From Chelydra serpentina (lineage: Eukaryota > Chordata > Testudines > Chelydridae), in contig JBAIAC010000033.1 of NCBI GenBank assembly GCA_037349315.1, positions 22,958,001 through 23,022,000 of the forward strand: a stretch of 64,000 bases of DNA, in the 5' to 3' direction. The notes under the pieces are model-generated. The model was not told the DNA's origin. It was given only the letters and a program-made list of their open reading frames with translations, and did no database searches. Positions 43,258-55,857 of the stretch are shown piece by piece; position 1 is the first letter of the stretch, and the number at the start of each line of letters is the position of its first letter. The position numbers were made by a program, and so were the translations under genes.

Positions 43258-46200
43258 TAATTAAATTTCTCAGATATTTGATTAAATCTATAATTGCATG
43301 GTAGCTAACAATAGAGTCATAATAAATATTTATAAATAGATCCAAAAGGGAAAATATTTTTGGAGGGAAAAAACAGGATATAGGTATGTAGAAGACTTTG
43401 ACTTACTCCGTTTATTTTAAAATTGCATCAGTCCAGCAGTACCAGCTAAGATTTTCAATTTAATTTAACCCTTTCATTATTTATTTTAAATAGCTGTGGG
43501 ACTATCCTCTCAAATCATATGCCAATTGTTCTGCATATCAAGTCATATTTTGCTTTTCATATCCAAACTGTTTAGTGTTTGAATCTTTGTTGTTGTACCT
43601 TTCCCCTCTTCAGCACTGATTTAAGTGTTGCATAATGAATATATTCATCTGTTGGAGAGCATTTTATAGCATTTCTACATCCTAAAAACATCTAAGAATA
43701 GTAGATTTTTTTTGGAAATGTGTGAAAAAAATTGTCTCATAAAAATTAAATACTTAGATTTTGTTGTACATGTTTTTACAAAGGATATTGTTACAGTTTG
43801 AATATATCACTAAAAAATGGAGGTAGGTAATCAAAAAAATAAGTGCTTTATTTTAGTGTCATAGTTGGGAGTGACACACCCACCTTCAAAAATATTAAGG
43901 GAAACTGCCCGCAGCTAAAGTGCATAGAAAACTGCCCTTACATCTAGGATGGCTGCTTCCATTTCACCTCCCATGAGGTCACAAAAAGATTAGAGTCACC
44001 GAGTCAGTCTGTCAAGCAAGAAATAGTCTATTTTGATACTACTGTATTAGCTGATCCCTGTTCATTCAACCCAGAGAAGCACTATCACTTTTAGTCTGTT
44101 GTGTTTGCACATATTCCTCATTAGGCATTCAAATAAAATCTAAACACATGAAATTTGCATTACTATGAATATATTTTTGCATGAAACCACCCAGTAATAC
44201 AGAAAGTAATTGATCCTGAAATTAGATTTCAAATACAACTTATGAAATTAAGTCTCTTGAAAAATCTTTTTTAAAAATAAATAAATAAAATCCTATCAGT
44301 AGGACACCGAAATAACCACACTTAAGTCTGGTCAGCTTAAGAATACTGCCTTCAGCAACTCCATTATATGCCACATTTCATCTCTTTTGAATTTTACTTC
44401 AATTAAATGCTTCATTTCCTAACCACAGATACATTATGTCTATAATCAATTTTTAATTTAAATACATTCTAATATATTTCCTATATTACAAGGGTTTCAT
44501 TTTTCCTTCCTTTTTTTAATATCAGATTTGTGGTTCTTTTGGAGAAAATGGAGCTAATATAATGGACGTTTTTCAGTCTCCTTCTGATTCATTATTTAAT
44601 TAGTCATTTAGGGGCAGACTGTGAACCTCCTACAACCACTAGCATGATGAGTTCCATTGACTTCAGTTGGTCCGCTCATGTTATTACGTGCTTACCAACG
44701 GGAGTAAGAGGTTCACAATGTGGCCCTGATAGGATTATATAGAAATCCCTCATGTCTGTTGCTACATTTTTTTAAAGGTATGAAACACTTATAAGAAGAG
44801 CACTCTCAATAGTTAGGCATGGAGTTGACATTCCATATAATTTGCATGCCACGGAGGCTGGCTTCAAATTGACGCTGTATAAAGTAATGTGGAGAGGAAC
44901 ATAGGGGAGGGGCCCCCTGGATGTACTCTTAAATAGAACCAATGGCTGCAAACAAAAGAAATGAAAACAAACCCTGCACCCATAGATAGGTGATGGGGAG
45001 AGGCAACAGCTACAGAAGAGTTGCACGGCTGCTCCATGGTGTGCTTATGGGTTGGGATAGGATTCTGTTCTTCCAGCTTATTTGCACACACCTACACTTA
45101 CATGCTGATTTGATGTACTATTGGTGTATAATAGATTTCAAAATCGGCTTGCAGGATCATCATATAATCACTATTGACACAATGAGGAAGACCAAGAGGC
45201 AAAATATGACCCATTACTGGGAGCTGCCATCAGTTTCTCCAGTATCTTCAGCTCTCCCAGATCAGAATCCACTGGCCTGTGCACATCTTTCACTTGTGTA
45301 TGATATAGCATGCCTACTCTATTTAACACATGCTTTACAGTTTACATTTTGCAACATTCCCCCCAACAAAAATAGTATCAGACTTATTTTTTGACCAGCT
45401 TCCCCACTCTGCCTGCTGTAATTTTCTTGAAACATGAAGCTAGAGATATTTTCCTAACAACATTTGTCACCATTTCAAAAATCAACCTGGAGAGACGGCA
45501 AAGTGGCTTTGTGAGAGAGAGTTTCTGTAGCCTTAGACTGGTGTGTGAGAACAAATTGAACAGCAAGAGTCAATTTTAAAATGGACTTATTTAGGTCGTA
45601 CGCACTGTTCCTGTAGATCTTCAAGTGCTTGAATTCTAGGGCATTCTGTAGAGATCATTTAATCGGAAAAACATATGACCCAATGAGCAGACGGTCAAAG
45701 CAAGCTTTTAGATGGGGTTATCAGTCACCACCCAGGCACATACTTGCATCTAAACTTCAAAGCCAGCAGAACTTTTAAAAAAAAAAGTTTCTGTAAGATA
45801 CATGGCTCCTGTTCTCCTGCAAAAATCGTGTAGCACATTAATCACTTGCTACAAAAGAGATGGCTTTTTCATCAGTGAATGACATTAAGCATCAAGTCGC
45901 ATTCTGGAAAGCAACAAGCCTATCTTTCCAAGAAACATCTGCTGCATGCGGAAGGCGTGCAATGAGTAAGTGTGGTTATAGTGAAATAACCTTATGGCTC
46001 TAGTTTGGTTTTACTTTTCAGTCCCTTTAAGAGTGAGATAATATTCCAAATAACACAGTTTATACACTTTTGTGAGCTCCTTGGATGAAGTACAAAATGT
46101 AATCGTAGCAAAAAGAAATTTAAGATCCAGCAAGAATATATTATTTCCAAAAAGGATACTTTTTTAGATTAACAAAAGACTAATTTTAGTATACATTGAG

Positions 46201-47904
46201 GTTTTTTAAAAAAAAAAAAAAATACCCAGAACCCAATTTGTCATGAATGTTAATGTAAAATTAACTTTTGCCACTGTATTCATTCCATCTTCCCACTTAG
46301 TCTCTAGAGTTGGTTTTGACAGATATGTAGATTTATTTAAATGCTGTATCGGGAGTCAAGTAATCCTTCTGACATAGCTTTTTAAATTAAAAACGTATAT
46401 GTCCCTGACCCACAATTGGGTCAGTCAATGCTCATGAGGTGATGGGGGACACTTTTGCTGTTTGCTTTGTTCTCTGTGTACCATTTACAGACAAATGGCC
46501 TGATCCTTCTCCCTCTGGAAGCTAACTAGAAGATTTGCCTTTGATTTCAGTGGGAGTAGAATCTGACTCTATAAGAGGCCCTTAGTGATATGTATTATTT
46601 AAGTTAAATCTTGGACAGTGAAAGGATCTTGCTTTATTCTTACTATCTAATAAAACCCTTAAAACAGAGTTTCTTCCGTTAACCAGGGCCATCCAAGTCA
46701 GTGTGGTTGCACATGAGCAATTGAAGGCAGAATTTGGCTCATGCTGCATGAAGAAAGGCAAGGGACAGGTAAAGTAGCATTAACCAGAGCTGTTAGGTTC
46801 CAAACATGGACTGGAAGAGTTGAAATTTCCCTTTTCCATCCCCCACCTTTTACTATGACACGTGTTTTGGCTCTTGTTCTCTTTCTCTCTCCAGCTTCCA
46901 GGGTTTGCTCATCATCTTCCTTCCTTACCCCAACTCTCCAAATTGAGACTGCATTGAGAGGGGATGGATGGTGGTAGGGAAGGTGAGAGGGTTGGGGAAC
47001 TCCAATGAGGGGGTGATGAGCACACATAGGGGTGATTGGCAGGTGGACTGGGGGAGAATAAGACAGGGGTGCCTGTCTGTCAGCCTCATGTTTTCCCCTT
47101 CTGTGTGTGCAGGATCTGGGGGGTCCTGAGGCCCTCTTCCACTTTGACCCCTATGAGCTGGGATGTTGGGGTCCCTGCTTCCCTGGAGTCTCTGAGCCCC
47201 TCTCTCTGTTCCTCCATGTGAGCCTGGATCTGGGCCTGAGTGAAGGGTGAACTGAAGGTAATGCAAATTTAAACATCTGAAATCCAACAGAAAATAAATA
47301 ATGAAGATAAACAACACCCCTGCATCAGGTGGGGGACTGGCCAGAGTGGGGGGTAGGAGAGGAGGAGTGAGTGGGCCTGGGGCATGGCTGGGGAAACCTG
47401 GCTGATGCAGGAGCAGGAGTCCCAGCTGGGAGTGGGTAGTAGGAACAAGGGGCCCAGCTCAGCGTGCAGCTTGGGCTACATAACCAAGGTAGTTTGTGGC
47501 CCTCCAGTAAGCTGCTGCCTGTGATATTTATTCACAGCAGCATAAGGCAGGAGACAACAAGGAGCAACTTCTTACATGTTAATAGCTTCCACAGTGCTAA
47601 CTAATGGCTTAATGAACTGGAAAGGGGAGGGGAGCTGGAAATGGTGGGGGGGGGGGGAAGCTACATGTTGTGGGGGAGGGGTGGAGAAAGAGAGATACTG
47701 CAGTCTTTCACACACTTAAAGTTACTGTAACAACCACGTAATAAAACTGTCAAGATTTTGGGACCTAGGCCATGGATGAGATTTCTCTCACCAGCCCTGT
47801 TAGCAACTACATATTGCAAATACTTCAAAGCATGATCATCATCCCCATTGTGCTATAACAAAATGTACTGGAGTGGGGATGATCACTGAGAACATAGCAT
47901 CCCT
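43258..47904. other. Intergenic interval, AT-rich then mixed
   Basis: No gene is recognised. A small inverted repeat lies at 44611-44726 (listed). A run of A lies at about 46209-46221 and a G run near 47648-47657. The short frames around 46698-47317 look like chance in purine/pyrimidine-biased DNA. Confidence 0.4.
44611..44726. repeat. Small inverted-repeat element
   Basis: GGGGCAGACTGTGAACCTCC at the left pairs with GAGGTTCACAATGTGGCCC at the right with few mismatches. The centre contains CCATTGACTTCAGTTGG, a motif common to the class. Confidence 0.55.
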
Positions 47905-47990
47905 GTGGCCAATTGGAAAGACCACTAGACTAGGACTATTCCTAGCTCTGCCATTGGGCTGCTGGGTGACCTTGGACAAGTCACTTCAGA
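47905..47990 (+). repeat. MIR-like SINE, 5' half
   Basis: CTAGCTCTGCCATTGGGCTG followed by GGTGACCTTGGACAAGTCAC matches the MIR core (TGCCACTTA...GTGACCTTGGGCAAGTCACTT). It stops shortly after, and the next MIR part appears at 48625. Confidence 0.7.
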
Positions 47991-48254
47991 ACTCGACGTT
48001 CTGAAGGGCACGAGCTGTCACTGGGCAACCTTAACTCTGTGTTAACAAAGGTTTGTTGCCATTTAATGAGTGAGTGGTAAAGTAAGGAGCTCCTTGTTCA
48101 ACACCTACCTCCCCAAGCTTTCAGAGGGCAATATTGTGCTGACTTTGAAAAATTCACTGTGTTTACTTTCTCTCTGTGCATGCTTCCTGCATGCTCCCAA
48201 TTTTTTTTTGTGTTGCCTCTTTACACATCCCACCTTCTTCCATTTTCCCTCTTA

Positions 48255-48556
48255 GGGCTGGTCCACACTGGGGGCGGGGGGGGGAGATCGATCTAAGATA
48301 CGCAACTTCAGCTACGTGAATAACGTAGCTGAAGTCGAATATCTTAGATCGATTTCAAAAGGTACTTACCCCGGTCCACACCGCAGCAGGCAGGCTCCCC
48401 CGTCGACAGCGCTTCCTCCACTCGTGGAGCTGGAGTTCCGGTGTCGACAGGGAGTGGCTCTGGGATCGATTTATCGCGTCTAGATGAGATACGATAAATC
48501 GATCCCAGAACATCGATAGCTACCCGCCGAATAGGGCGGGTAGTGTAGATGTAGCC
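48255..48556. mobile_element. Hairpin-rich MITE, copy 1 (302 bp)
   Basis: The left end GGGCTGGTCCACACT and right end AGTGTAGATGTAGCC are inverted. TTA flanks both sides (48252-48254 and 48557-48559), a TWA-type 3-bp duplication as in PIF/Harbinger. Inside are hairpin A (48287-48353; ATCGATCTAAGATA and ACTTCAGCTACGT stems), hairpin B (48461-48507; TGGGATCGATTTATCG stem) and hairpin C (48520-48543; CTACCCGCC stem). The sister copy at 55558-55854 lies in the opposite orientation. No coding potential. Confidence 0.85.
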
Positions 48557-48624
48557 TTAGTTTTGTTGCTTTATGATCTTTCCAGTATCTTCTACTTATT
48601 CACTGTATGGATTTGAGTCGATTA

Positions 48625-48760
48625 GCTCCCCTTTGTCTCAGTTTCCCCATCTGTAAAATAGGGACGATACTTACATGTATCTGCTGCTCCACAGTTGAGA
48701 ATTAATTAATGTTTGTAAAGTGCTTAGAACATATAAAGTACTAAGATATTATTTTACTTT
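48625..48760 (+). repeat. MIR-like SINE, 3' half
   Basis: TTTGTCTCAGTTTCCCCATC and TGTAAAATAGGGACGATACT, then GTTTGTAAAGTGCTTAGAAC, match the MIR 3' portion. Together with 47905-47990 this may be one MIR split by about 630 bp that includes the MITE at 48255-48556. Confidence 0.75.
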
Positions 48761-49425
48761 ATTTACTATTGACCCCTAAGGACTTTATTGTAAACACTTC
48801 TTTCTATGCCTGTATTACATGTAGTATTCAGAGATCCTCTCTATCTTGAAGTTTGTGGTGTTTGAATGGATCTGAATGCCACAAGAACAAAAAACTAACT
48901 TGGCATATATCAGTATGGATAAAGAGCACCTGAAGAAATGGCATGTGTTGGTCTTTCACTTATAAAAATCAAAAGTAAAAGAAACAGAGAACAAAAGTTG
49001 ACAATTTAAAATATTTTTCGTGTTATTCCAAGATTCTTCTCTCACTGGATCTAGAAAAATGTGCTCATATTCTGATCGCATCCAGGCAACTTGATAGGTT
49101 GGTACTATATAGAATATATGCAATTATGTTTTATTATAGTTGGTATAAGTAAATGGAAAAGAAACAAAACATGTAACAACATCCAAATGCATTTCACAAC
49201 TTTGTTACTAAATCTAAAGGTGTCATTTTCTTTCATAAATAAACACTGCAACAAATTCATCTGGAAAATTTGTTCCAATTAATATATATAAATGACTGTA
49301 ATCACATTTACTTTTATCTTTCTTTAACAACTTTTAATACCATAATTTTGGTGTCATACTTCTAACAAGGGATTTAATTTCTTATCTTAAGTAACTTGAA
49401 AATTAGTACAACTCTGTGTAACTAA

Positions 49426-49665
49426 GGATACATCTGCACAGGGAAAAAATGGCAAAAAGTCTCAGAGCCCAGGTCTGCAGAGCTAAAAATAGCAGTGTAA
49501 ACATTCGTGCTAAGGGTGGAGTCCAGTTTCTGAGACCCTCCTTCTCCATCCTGAGGCTAAACGTCTATACTGCTATTTTTAGCCCTACAGTGTGAGTCCC
49601 GCGAGCCAAAGTCAGTTGACCCAACTCTGAGACGTGCTGCCATTTTTTGCTGTGTAGGCATACCC
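49426..49665. mobile_element. Palindromic MITE with TAA duplication (240 bp)
   Basis: The left end GGATACATCTGCACAG and right end CTGTGTAGGCATACCC are inverted, and pairing continues through GAAAAAATGGCA / TGCCATTTTTTGC and CTAAAAATAGCAGT / ACTGCTATTTTTAG. TAA flanks both sides (49423-49425 and 49666-49668). PIF/Harbinger-type by target size. Confidence 0.78.
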
Positions 49666-49668
49666 TAA

Positions 49669-52253
49669 ACATATATCGTGTGCTGTGGAGAGGAAAAATG
49701 TGCAAAGGATATCAAAATTATTGTACATATATGTGCAAATCAGCTGCATGTGCAAATTCACCTAATTACTGATTTGTGTGCACTTGTTACCCAATTTTTG
49801 CACATCATGATAATTTCATATACAAATTTGAATGCATATGGCTACCCAACTTCAAAAGAAATCTCTCCCATTGCCTTCCCTAGTCTAAAATAAATAACTA
49901 AATTTCCAATTTTTTTTCAGCAGGGGCGGATAAATATGTGTAAGATATTGTAAGCAATGTGCGTAACTTAGTAGACATTCAAGATACAAGGAAATTACAA
50001 ACCCATTTTTTCTGCCGCTTTATAAAAACACGTATATTTATCTGGGCTTTGCACATATGCATATAGAGCACCTCCTTAGAGAAACTTGCACATGTTACCA
50101 TGGGCATTAAGTCTTGAAAAAAAATTCTTATGGCAATAAAACTGCTGGTTTTTTCCATATATTTAAGGACCAGCTGCTATACTTCTCAGCTTGTGCTTTC
50201 ATTGAAATTAACATGGGCTTTGATGAGACAAAACCACAGATAAAGGATTCTGTTTTGTAGTTTGTCCCTTTTCTTGCCGCTGCTGGGGGAGAGAGAGGAC
50301 ATGCAATGCAATGGTGGCTTCTGAAATATAATTAAATTAGGAAATAAATTACAGGTGTTTACTGTGTTGTTGGGTTTTGCTCTGTTTTTTGTTTCTTGGG
50401 GTAAAAGCTAGTGCTTTCCCAGTCTGAAGTTGATTCCCATACTTAATTCTGCATTTGCTTAAATACAGTAATAAACTTCTGACATTATTGGCCATATGAA
50501 ATAACTAGTCAAGTAGTAGACTACTGTTGGTTGATTATACAATGGCGTTTTGTGTTGTCCAGTAAAACCTATTCCTTACTTTATCTGAATGACTTACTCT
50601 GTTCTTGGAAAAAAATTAAAAATAGCATGTTACAAAAAGTAAGGTATTGTGATAACCTTTAAAGCTCCAATCCTGCAAACAATGAGGTACATAAGTATGC
50701 ATATGAGTAGTCCTATGGAACTCTGAATGTGGAAAAGTTACACACATACATGTAAGTGTTTTGTGAGCAAATTATAAGTGGCCTTCCCCTGTTAGCCCCA
50801 ACAAATAAATAAATAAACACAAAGAGCATGCCAAAAGATTTTATACACAAACATCAAATGGATGGTTTTTTTAGTCAAAGGAATCCCAAATAAGGATTTA
50901 ATCTAGATTGAACTAAGCAACTGTTTCAGATTTTTGATGTAACCAGTGATTATTGAAAATGTTTTGAATTTTGCATGTTAGTGTGTTCTTTAGTATTGGT
51001 AAATATTTTATGTAATTGATAAAATACTTTTTCTCAAACAGAAGAATGGACTACAAAATACTCACGACTTCTTGGACACCATCAACTGAAAGTGCTCATT
51101 GATTTTGTTTTCATATTTACTGTATTGCTCTGTGGTTCTTTCCTTGAGATAAATATAATTGAATCTTCTACTTTACTTTAGACTGATCTCCGTTTTACAT
51201 GATTTGAGTCAAAATCTTATGAGAGAGTTAACCCATTCACCTCATTATGAGGTCTCAGCAGCACCTACCTTCTATATAAATTGTTGACCGATGGGTTCCA
51301 GTTGTGGTCACCTGTGCAAACGGGGTTAACTAAGTGACAGATATGTGGATTCATTTTGAATTTTTTAATCATAGCTTAACACTTGTCAGCTTCAAAGTAT
51401 ACACTGTTGGGAAATGAGTGTCCTATAATGTGATGTAGCAGTTGTAAGTCTGCAAAGAAAACAGATTGTCTAATTTTTCCATAGGTAGGGTTAACTGTCT
51501 GGACAGCTGAGAGTCAAGCCATCAGGACACGCTGCTTTATTTGATTGGTCTCAGTCTTGATCTGGCACATGAAAGGAAATGTGAGGAAGTTTCAAGCACA
51601 GATCATTCCGCAAGTCCAAAGATTAGGGTGAGGTCAAGTTCACTTGCATTTTCACAGTGTCTCATTACAAGCATAAAACAAAGTAGCATGTAAGCAACAT
51701 GAGGTTTTTTATAGCAATCATTTAACTATCAGGAGGTTCACATTGCTGGAATATTCTAATTTTCTGTTTGTTAGCATCAAAGAAACCTACAATAGTAAAG
51801 AAATAGGGAAAAATAATAATTGTGTATGTTTTCAATGTGATTTCCCCCCTCTAAGTCTGAGATGCAACTTATGCATACTTTACCAGTATTGTATGTGACT
51901 GCAAAATAGGCTTAACATTTAGTAAGGAGTATGTAATTTATTCATGTTACATTAATTCAGTCCAGAACATTATTGTAAATAACCTCCTCTTGTAGTATCT
52001 TCTAAGCCTAAGATACCAAGGCTATTGCAGGAGTCTGTGTGGTAGGGGATGCTGAATTTTCAGTGGTGTCCACTGTAGTTATGAAACTTGGTGGGTCCAG
52101 TGTGCAATGCTTAATGGGCCTTTTCTTTTTTTCTTTGCTTTGGGCTCAGGATTCATATGAAGCAGAAAGTCCAAGGGCAAGTGTGGGGGTGCGAGTAAGG
52201 TAAGGGCTTAGGCATAGCCCCCACACTGAGCTCAATGAATCGGAAGCCCCGGT
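49669..52253. other. AT-rich intergenic interval
   Basis: No gene or bounded repeat is recognised, apart from a weak palindromic remnant near 50665-50770 (AATCCTGCAAAC...). Confidence 0.4.
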
Positions 52254-52484
52254 GGGTATGTCTACACTGCAATTAAAAACTCGCAGCTGGCCCGTGCCAG
52301 CTGACTCAGGTTTGTGGGGCTCAGGCTAAGCCCAAGCCCTGCGACACCCCTCCCCCCCTTACAGCCTCCTAGAACCTGGGCTGCAGCCGGAGCCTAAATG
52401 TCTACACTGCAATTAAACAGCCCTTTGGTCCAAGTCAGCTGGCATGGGCCACTGTGGGTGTCTAATTGCAGTGTAGACAGACCC
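52254..52484. mobile_element. MITE (GGGTATGTCTACACTGC family)
   Basis: The left end GGGTATGTCTACACTGCAAT and the right end ATTGCAGTGTAGACAGACCC are inverted over about 20 bp. An internal CTACACTGCAATTAAACAGC block repeats the terminus. It is related to 28593-28868. The flanking 3-mers do not match, so the duplication is lost or the edges are off by a base or two. Confidence 0.7.
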
Positions 52485-54312
52485 ATACGCTATTCCCTTA
52501 TTCTGAAGGGTGCATAGCAAAAAGGATGTGGTAAATAAATGTGTGGGAGATGTGGCCTTATGTGCGACCCTCAGTACTCCAAGTAGATGGGATACACTCT
52601 CCTCTTTGGCCTTAACAGCTGTAATTAGGCAGGAGTAATTATGTGGGTACACAATAGCCTGCTTATCTGTATGGAACTGAGTTTCTCCTAAGTGCTCTGT
52701 CACTTCTTACCTTGTACTTCAAGGCTTTGATCCAGTGCCAACAGAAGCCAATGGGAGCCTTGCCACTAACATCGATGGACATATGCATGACATTCCATAC
52801 CTGTACTCTGCAGTTCCAAGCCCCAGGTATCGCATGATTTCCTCCTTAAGCCATACATCGGGCCAAGATTGACTTTAAACTTAATCCAGGCTCACCCAAA
52901 GGTTCACAAACCTCAGCAAACCTGTTGGATAGGAATGAGCCCTTACTTAGCAGCCAATCCACCTCCTCCCCACTCTCTGCACTGTGGAAAAATTCAGATT
53001 CCAGTGTGAGGGCCAGATCCTCACTTGGTGTAAACTGCCTTACACCCATTAAATTCTTGGCCGGAGTTTTGCATTAACTATGTTTAAAAAAAATTCATTG
53101 ACATTTAAAATGTGTGCATAGGCATTCAGCAACGCTCTATGAATACCTGTTTTTCCTAAGGGTGGGTTGTTGGTTAATTGAGCTCATCATTAAGCCTCTC
53201 TTTAAAATTAGTTGGCTAATTTAACCACAGGCCTGTGTGTAAACATGGTTCTATTTTTTCCCAGTACAGTATTATGAATGAGGAATATATCTGCATGTTT
53301 GTGTGTAATAAAACAATGCTTCTTTTTCTTATCATATAAAAACATATCACAGATAAGAAGTTGCTCAGTTAAAAAGGGCTTGGTTTTTACAAAAATAGAA
53401 TGTAGAACACATGTGGCCAGTCCCCTGCCCTATGTTATACCTGCCCTATGTTACACCTATGCAACCCCGCTGAGGTCAATGGATTAACTTTTTGAACTCT
53501 TCACGTACAAATGTGCATGTGGGTAATTACCATGACCATGCATGCAATTATAGGAAATGTCATCCAAACACACCTAACTGGTAAAGGTGTACATACACTT
53601 ATTGCAGTGGTGCATGTAACTGCAGTACAAATGATGAGGATGCAAAATTTTACAAATTGTTTAGTAGTGATGTATAGCCAAGAAAAACATTTTACGTTTC
53701 CTCCGCCATTTTAACCATGGCCAACTTTTTATTTACTATTCCCTGAGACCTTGGAATATAAGTAATGCAATTAGACTGGATGAAACATCTTTTTTTGAGG
53801 TCTTGGAATGGCATGATTCTAATATTGGAAGTTGTCCCTAAGGTTTTACATATCTGACTTTAGCCTGAAATTAACATGATGCCTAGCCTGAGATTTGTGA
53901 AATGGAATAATAGTTGACCCTTTATCATTGAGATACCAATCATAAATGCCTTTGAAAATTTAAGAATATAATTTTGGACTATCCTAATAGCTACCATTCA
54001 AATTAATCCACCACTCTAATCACAAAAATAGGATTCAACGTATGTATAAAACCATAATAATGGACATCTTTCTAAATTCTCTTTGGATCTCTGTACACAG
54101 CAGGCAATTATGATGATGAAAATGAAATGCTCACAGTGAAATCAAAGTGTAGTGAATATTATGTTGTGGTGGAATATGGAAACATTAAAGAGCAGAACAT
54201 TGATCTCCTGTTAATAATAATCTGCTCTCTTATTTTTATTGTAGTAAATTGTTTTATTCCTGACTTTTTTTACCTAAATGTTCAGAAGGGAATGTTTAAA
54301 AAACAGAAGGTC
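52485..54312. other. Unassigned intergenic interval
   Basis: No gene is recognised. Motifs such as CCAATGGGAG near 52750 hint at remnants of the palindromic class, without clear ends. Confidence 0.4.
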
Positions 54313-54324
54313 CCAACCATGTGA

Positions 54325-55189
54325 AGCGACAAAGAGTCCTGTGGCACCTTATAGACTAACAGAGGTATTGGAGCATAAGCTTTCGTGGGTGAATACCCAC
54401 TTCATCGGATGCAAGCAGTGGAAATGTCCAGGGGCAGATATAAATGTGCAGGGAAGACTTAGGCTAGAGATAACGAGGTTAGCTCAATCAGGGAGGGTGA
54501 GGCCCTCTTCTAGCAGCTGAGGTGTGAATACCAAGGGAGGAGAAACTGCTTTTGTAGTTGGCTAGCCATTCATAGTCTTTGTTTAGTCCTGAGCTGATGG
54601 TGTCAAATTTGCAGTCTGGTCCTGAAGTTTTTTTGCTGCAGGATGGCTACCTTTAGGTCTGCAATTGTGTGTCCAGGGAGGTTGAAGTGTTCTCCTACAG
54701 GCTTTTGTATATTGCCATTCCTTATATCTGTTCCTTATATCCATGCAACAAACCTCGATGCCAACTTTGCCCACATATCTACACCAGGACCACCATCACA
54801 GGACCTAACCAGATCAGCCACACCATCACCGGTTCATTCACCTGCACATCCACCAATGTAATATATGCCATAATATGCCAGCAATGCCCCTCTGCTATGT
54901 ACATCGGTCAAACTGGACAGTCCTTACGGTGCCCCTCGGTATTCACACCTCAGCTGCTAGAAGAGGGCCTCACCCTCCCTGATTGAGCTAACCTAGTTAT
55001 CTCTAGCCTAAGTCTTCCCTGCACATTTATATCTGCCCCTGGACATTTCCACTGCTTGCATCCGAAGAAGTGGGTATTCACCCACGAAAGCTTATGCTCC
55101 AATACCTCTGTTAGTCTATAAGGTGCCACAGGACTCTTTGCCGCTTCTACAGCTCCAGACTAACACGGCTACTCCTCTGATACTTACTA
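54325..55189. mobile_element. Penelope-like fold-back element with GIY-YIG remnant
   Basis: Flanked by a perfect 12-bp duplication CCAACCATGTGA (54313-54324 and 55190-55201). From left to right: the element 3' end and C-terminal tail in antisense (54325 to about 54730), a sense GIY-YIG endonuclease region (about 54735-54945), then a second 3' end in sense (about 54938-55189). The two 3' ends form an inverted repeat of about 210 bp. The sense translation includes the CQLC zinc-like linker, NVIYAIICQQC and YIGQTGQSLR. No reverse transcriptase is present. The switch point equals that at 10168-10854. Confidence 0.85.
54669..54986 (+). pseudogene. GIY-YIG endonuclease remnant of Penelope-like element
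   Basis: A 105-codon frame. After a non-homologous start it reads KPRCQLCPHI (the Cys pair that precedes the endonuclease in Penelope-like proteins), then the GIY-YIG core: VIYAIICQQC for the GIY half and MYIGQTGQSLR for the YIG half. It breaks off right after the core arginine, because the second 3' end is fused there. The distal catalytic Glu region is missing, so the domain cannot be active. Penelope-like elements pair this nuclease with a telomerase-like reverse transcriptase, which is absent here. Confidence 0.75.
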
Positions 55190-55557
55190 CCAACCATGTG
55201 AGATACTGATCACCCTTTCCAGGTGCAGTGGGAGTTGAGCACCTCAAGGGACTAAACCCTAAGTGTAAATCTCTCATATGGTTTTGGAGGGTGATTTTAT
55301 GGGGAGAAATTTAGGGGAACATAGCTCTTTCACTGAACAGCAACAGCTTTTCTATCTATTCATTCTTCTAGAATGGTATTGATCTATGATAGCAATAGAT
55401 TATAGTAAGTATTCTGTGCCATTCTTTTTTATGTTGCTGTCATCATATTAGTCCTGTCTCCATACTTGACTTTATGTCCACACAAAGCCGACCTCTCTAC
55501 CCAATTTATCTGGGCTGTCTACCCTCTATATCCAGTCTACACTGAACAAGTCAGTTA

Positions 55558-55854
55558 GGGCTAGTCTACACTTACCCGCTGCGTCGGAGGCATCGGATTG
55601 ATCTTCTGGGTTCGATTTATCGCGTCTTGTCTAGACGCGATAAATCGAACCAGGAAGTGCTCCCCCATCAACGCCAGTAATCCTGCTCCATGAACGGAGC
55701 AGGCGGAGTCGACGGGGGAGCCTGCGCGCCGCCATGTGGACCAGCGGTGAGTACTTTGAAGTTCGAAATAAGATACTTCGACTTCAGCTACGTTATTCAC
55801 GTAGCTGAAGTCGCGTATCTTAGTTCGAACTTGGGGGGTAGTGTGGACCAGCCC
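55558..55854. mobile_element. Hairpin-rich MITE, copy 2 (297 bp)
   Basis: The termini GGGCTAGTCTACACT and AGTGTGGACCAGCCC are inverted, with TTA on both sides (55555-55557 and 55855-55857). In reverse orientation it is the same family as 48255-48556. Hairpin B is at 55606-55653 (GGTTCGATTTATCGCGTC stem) and hairpin A at 55759-55832 (CGACTTCAGCTACGT stem with AAGTTCGAA base). The inner stems are the same as in copy 1, while the outer bases differ by paired changes. Confidence 0.85.
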
Positions 55855-55857
55855 TTA

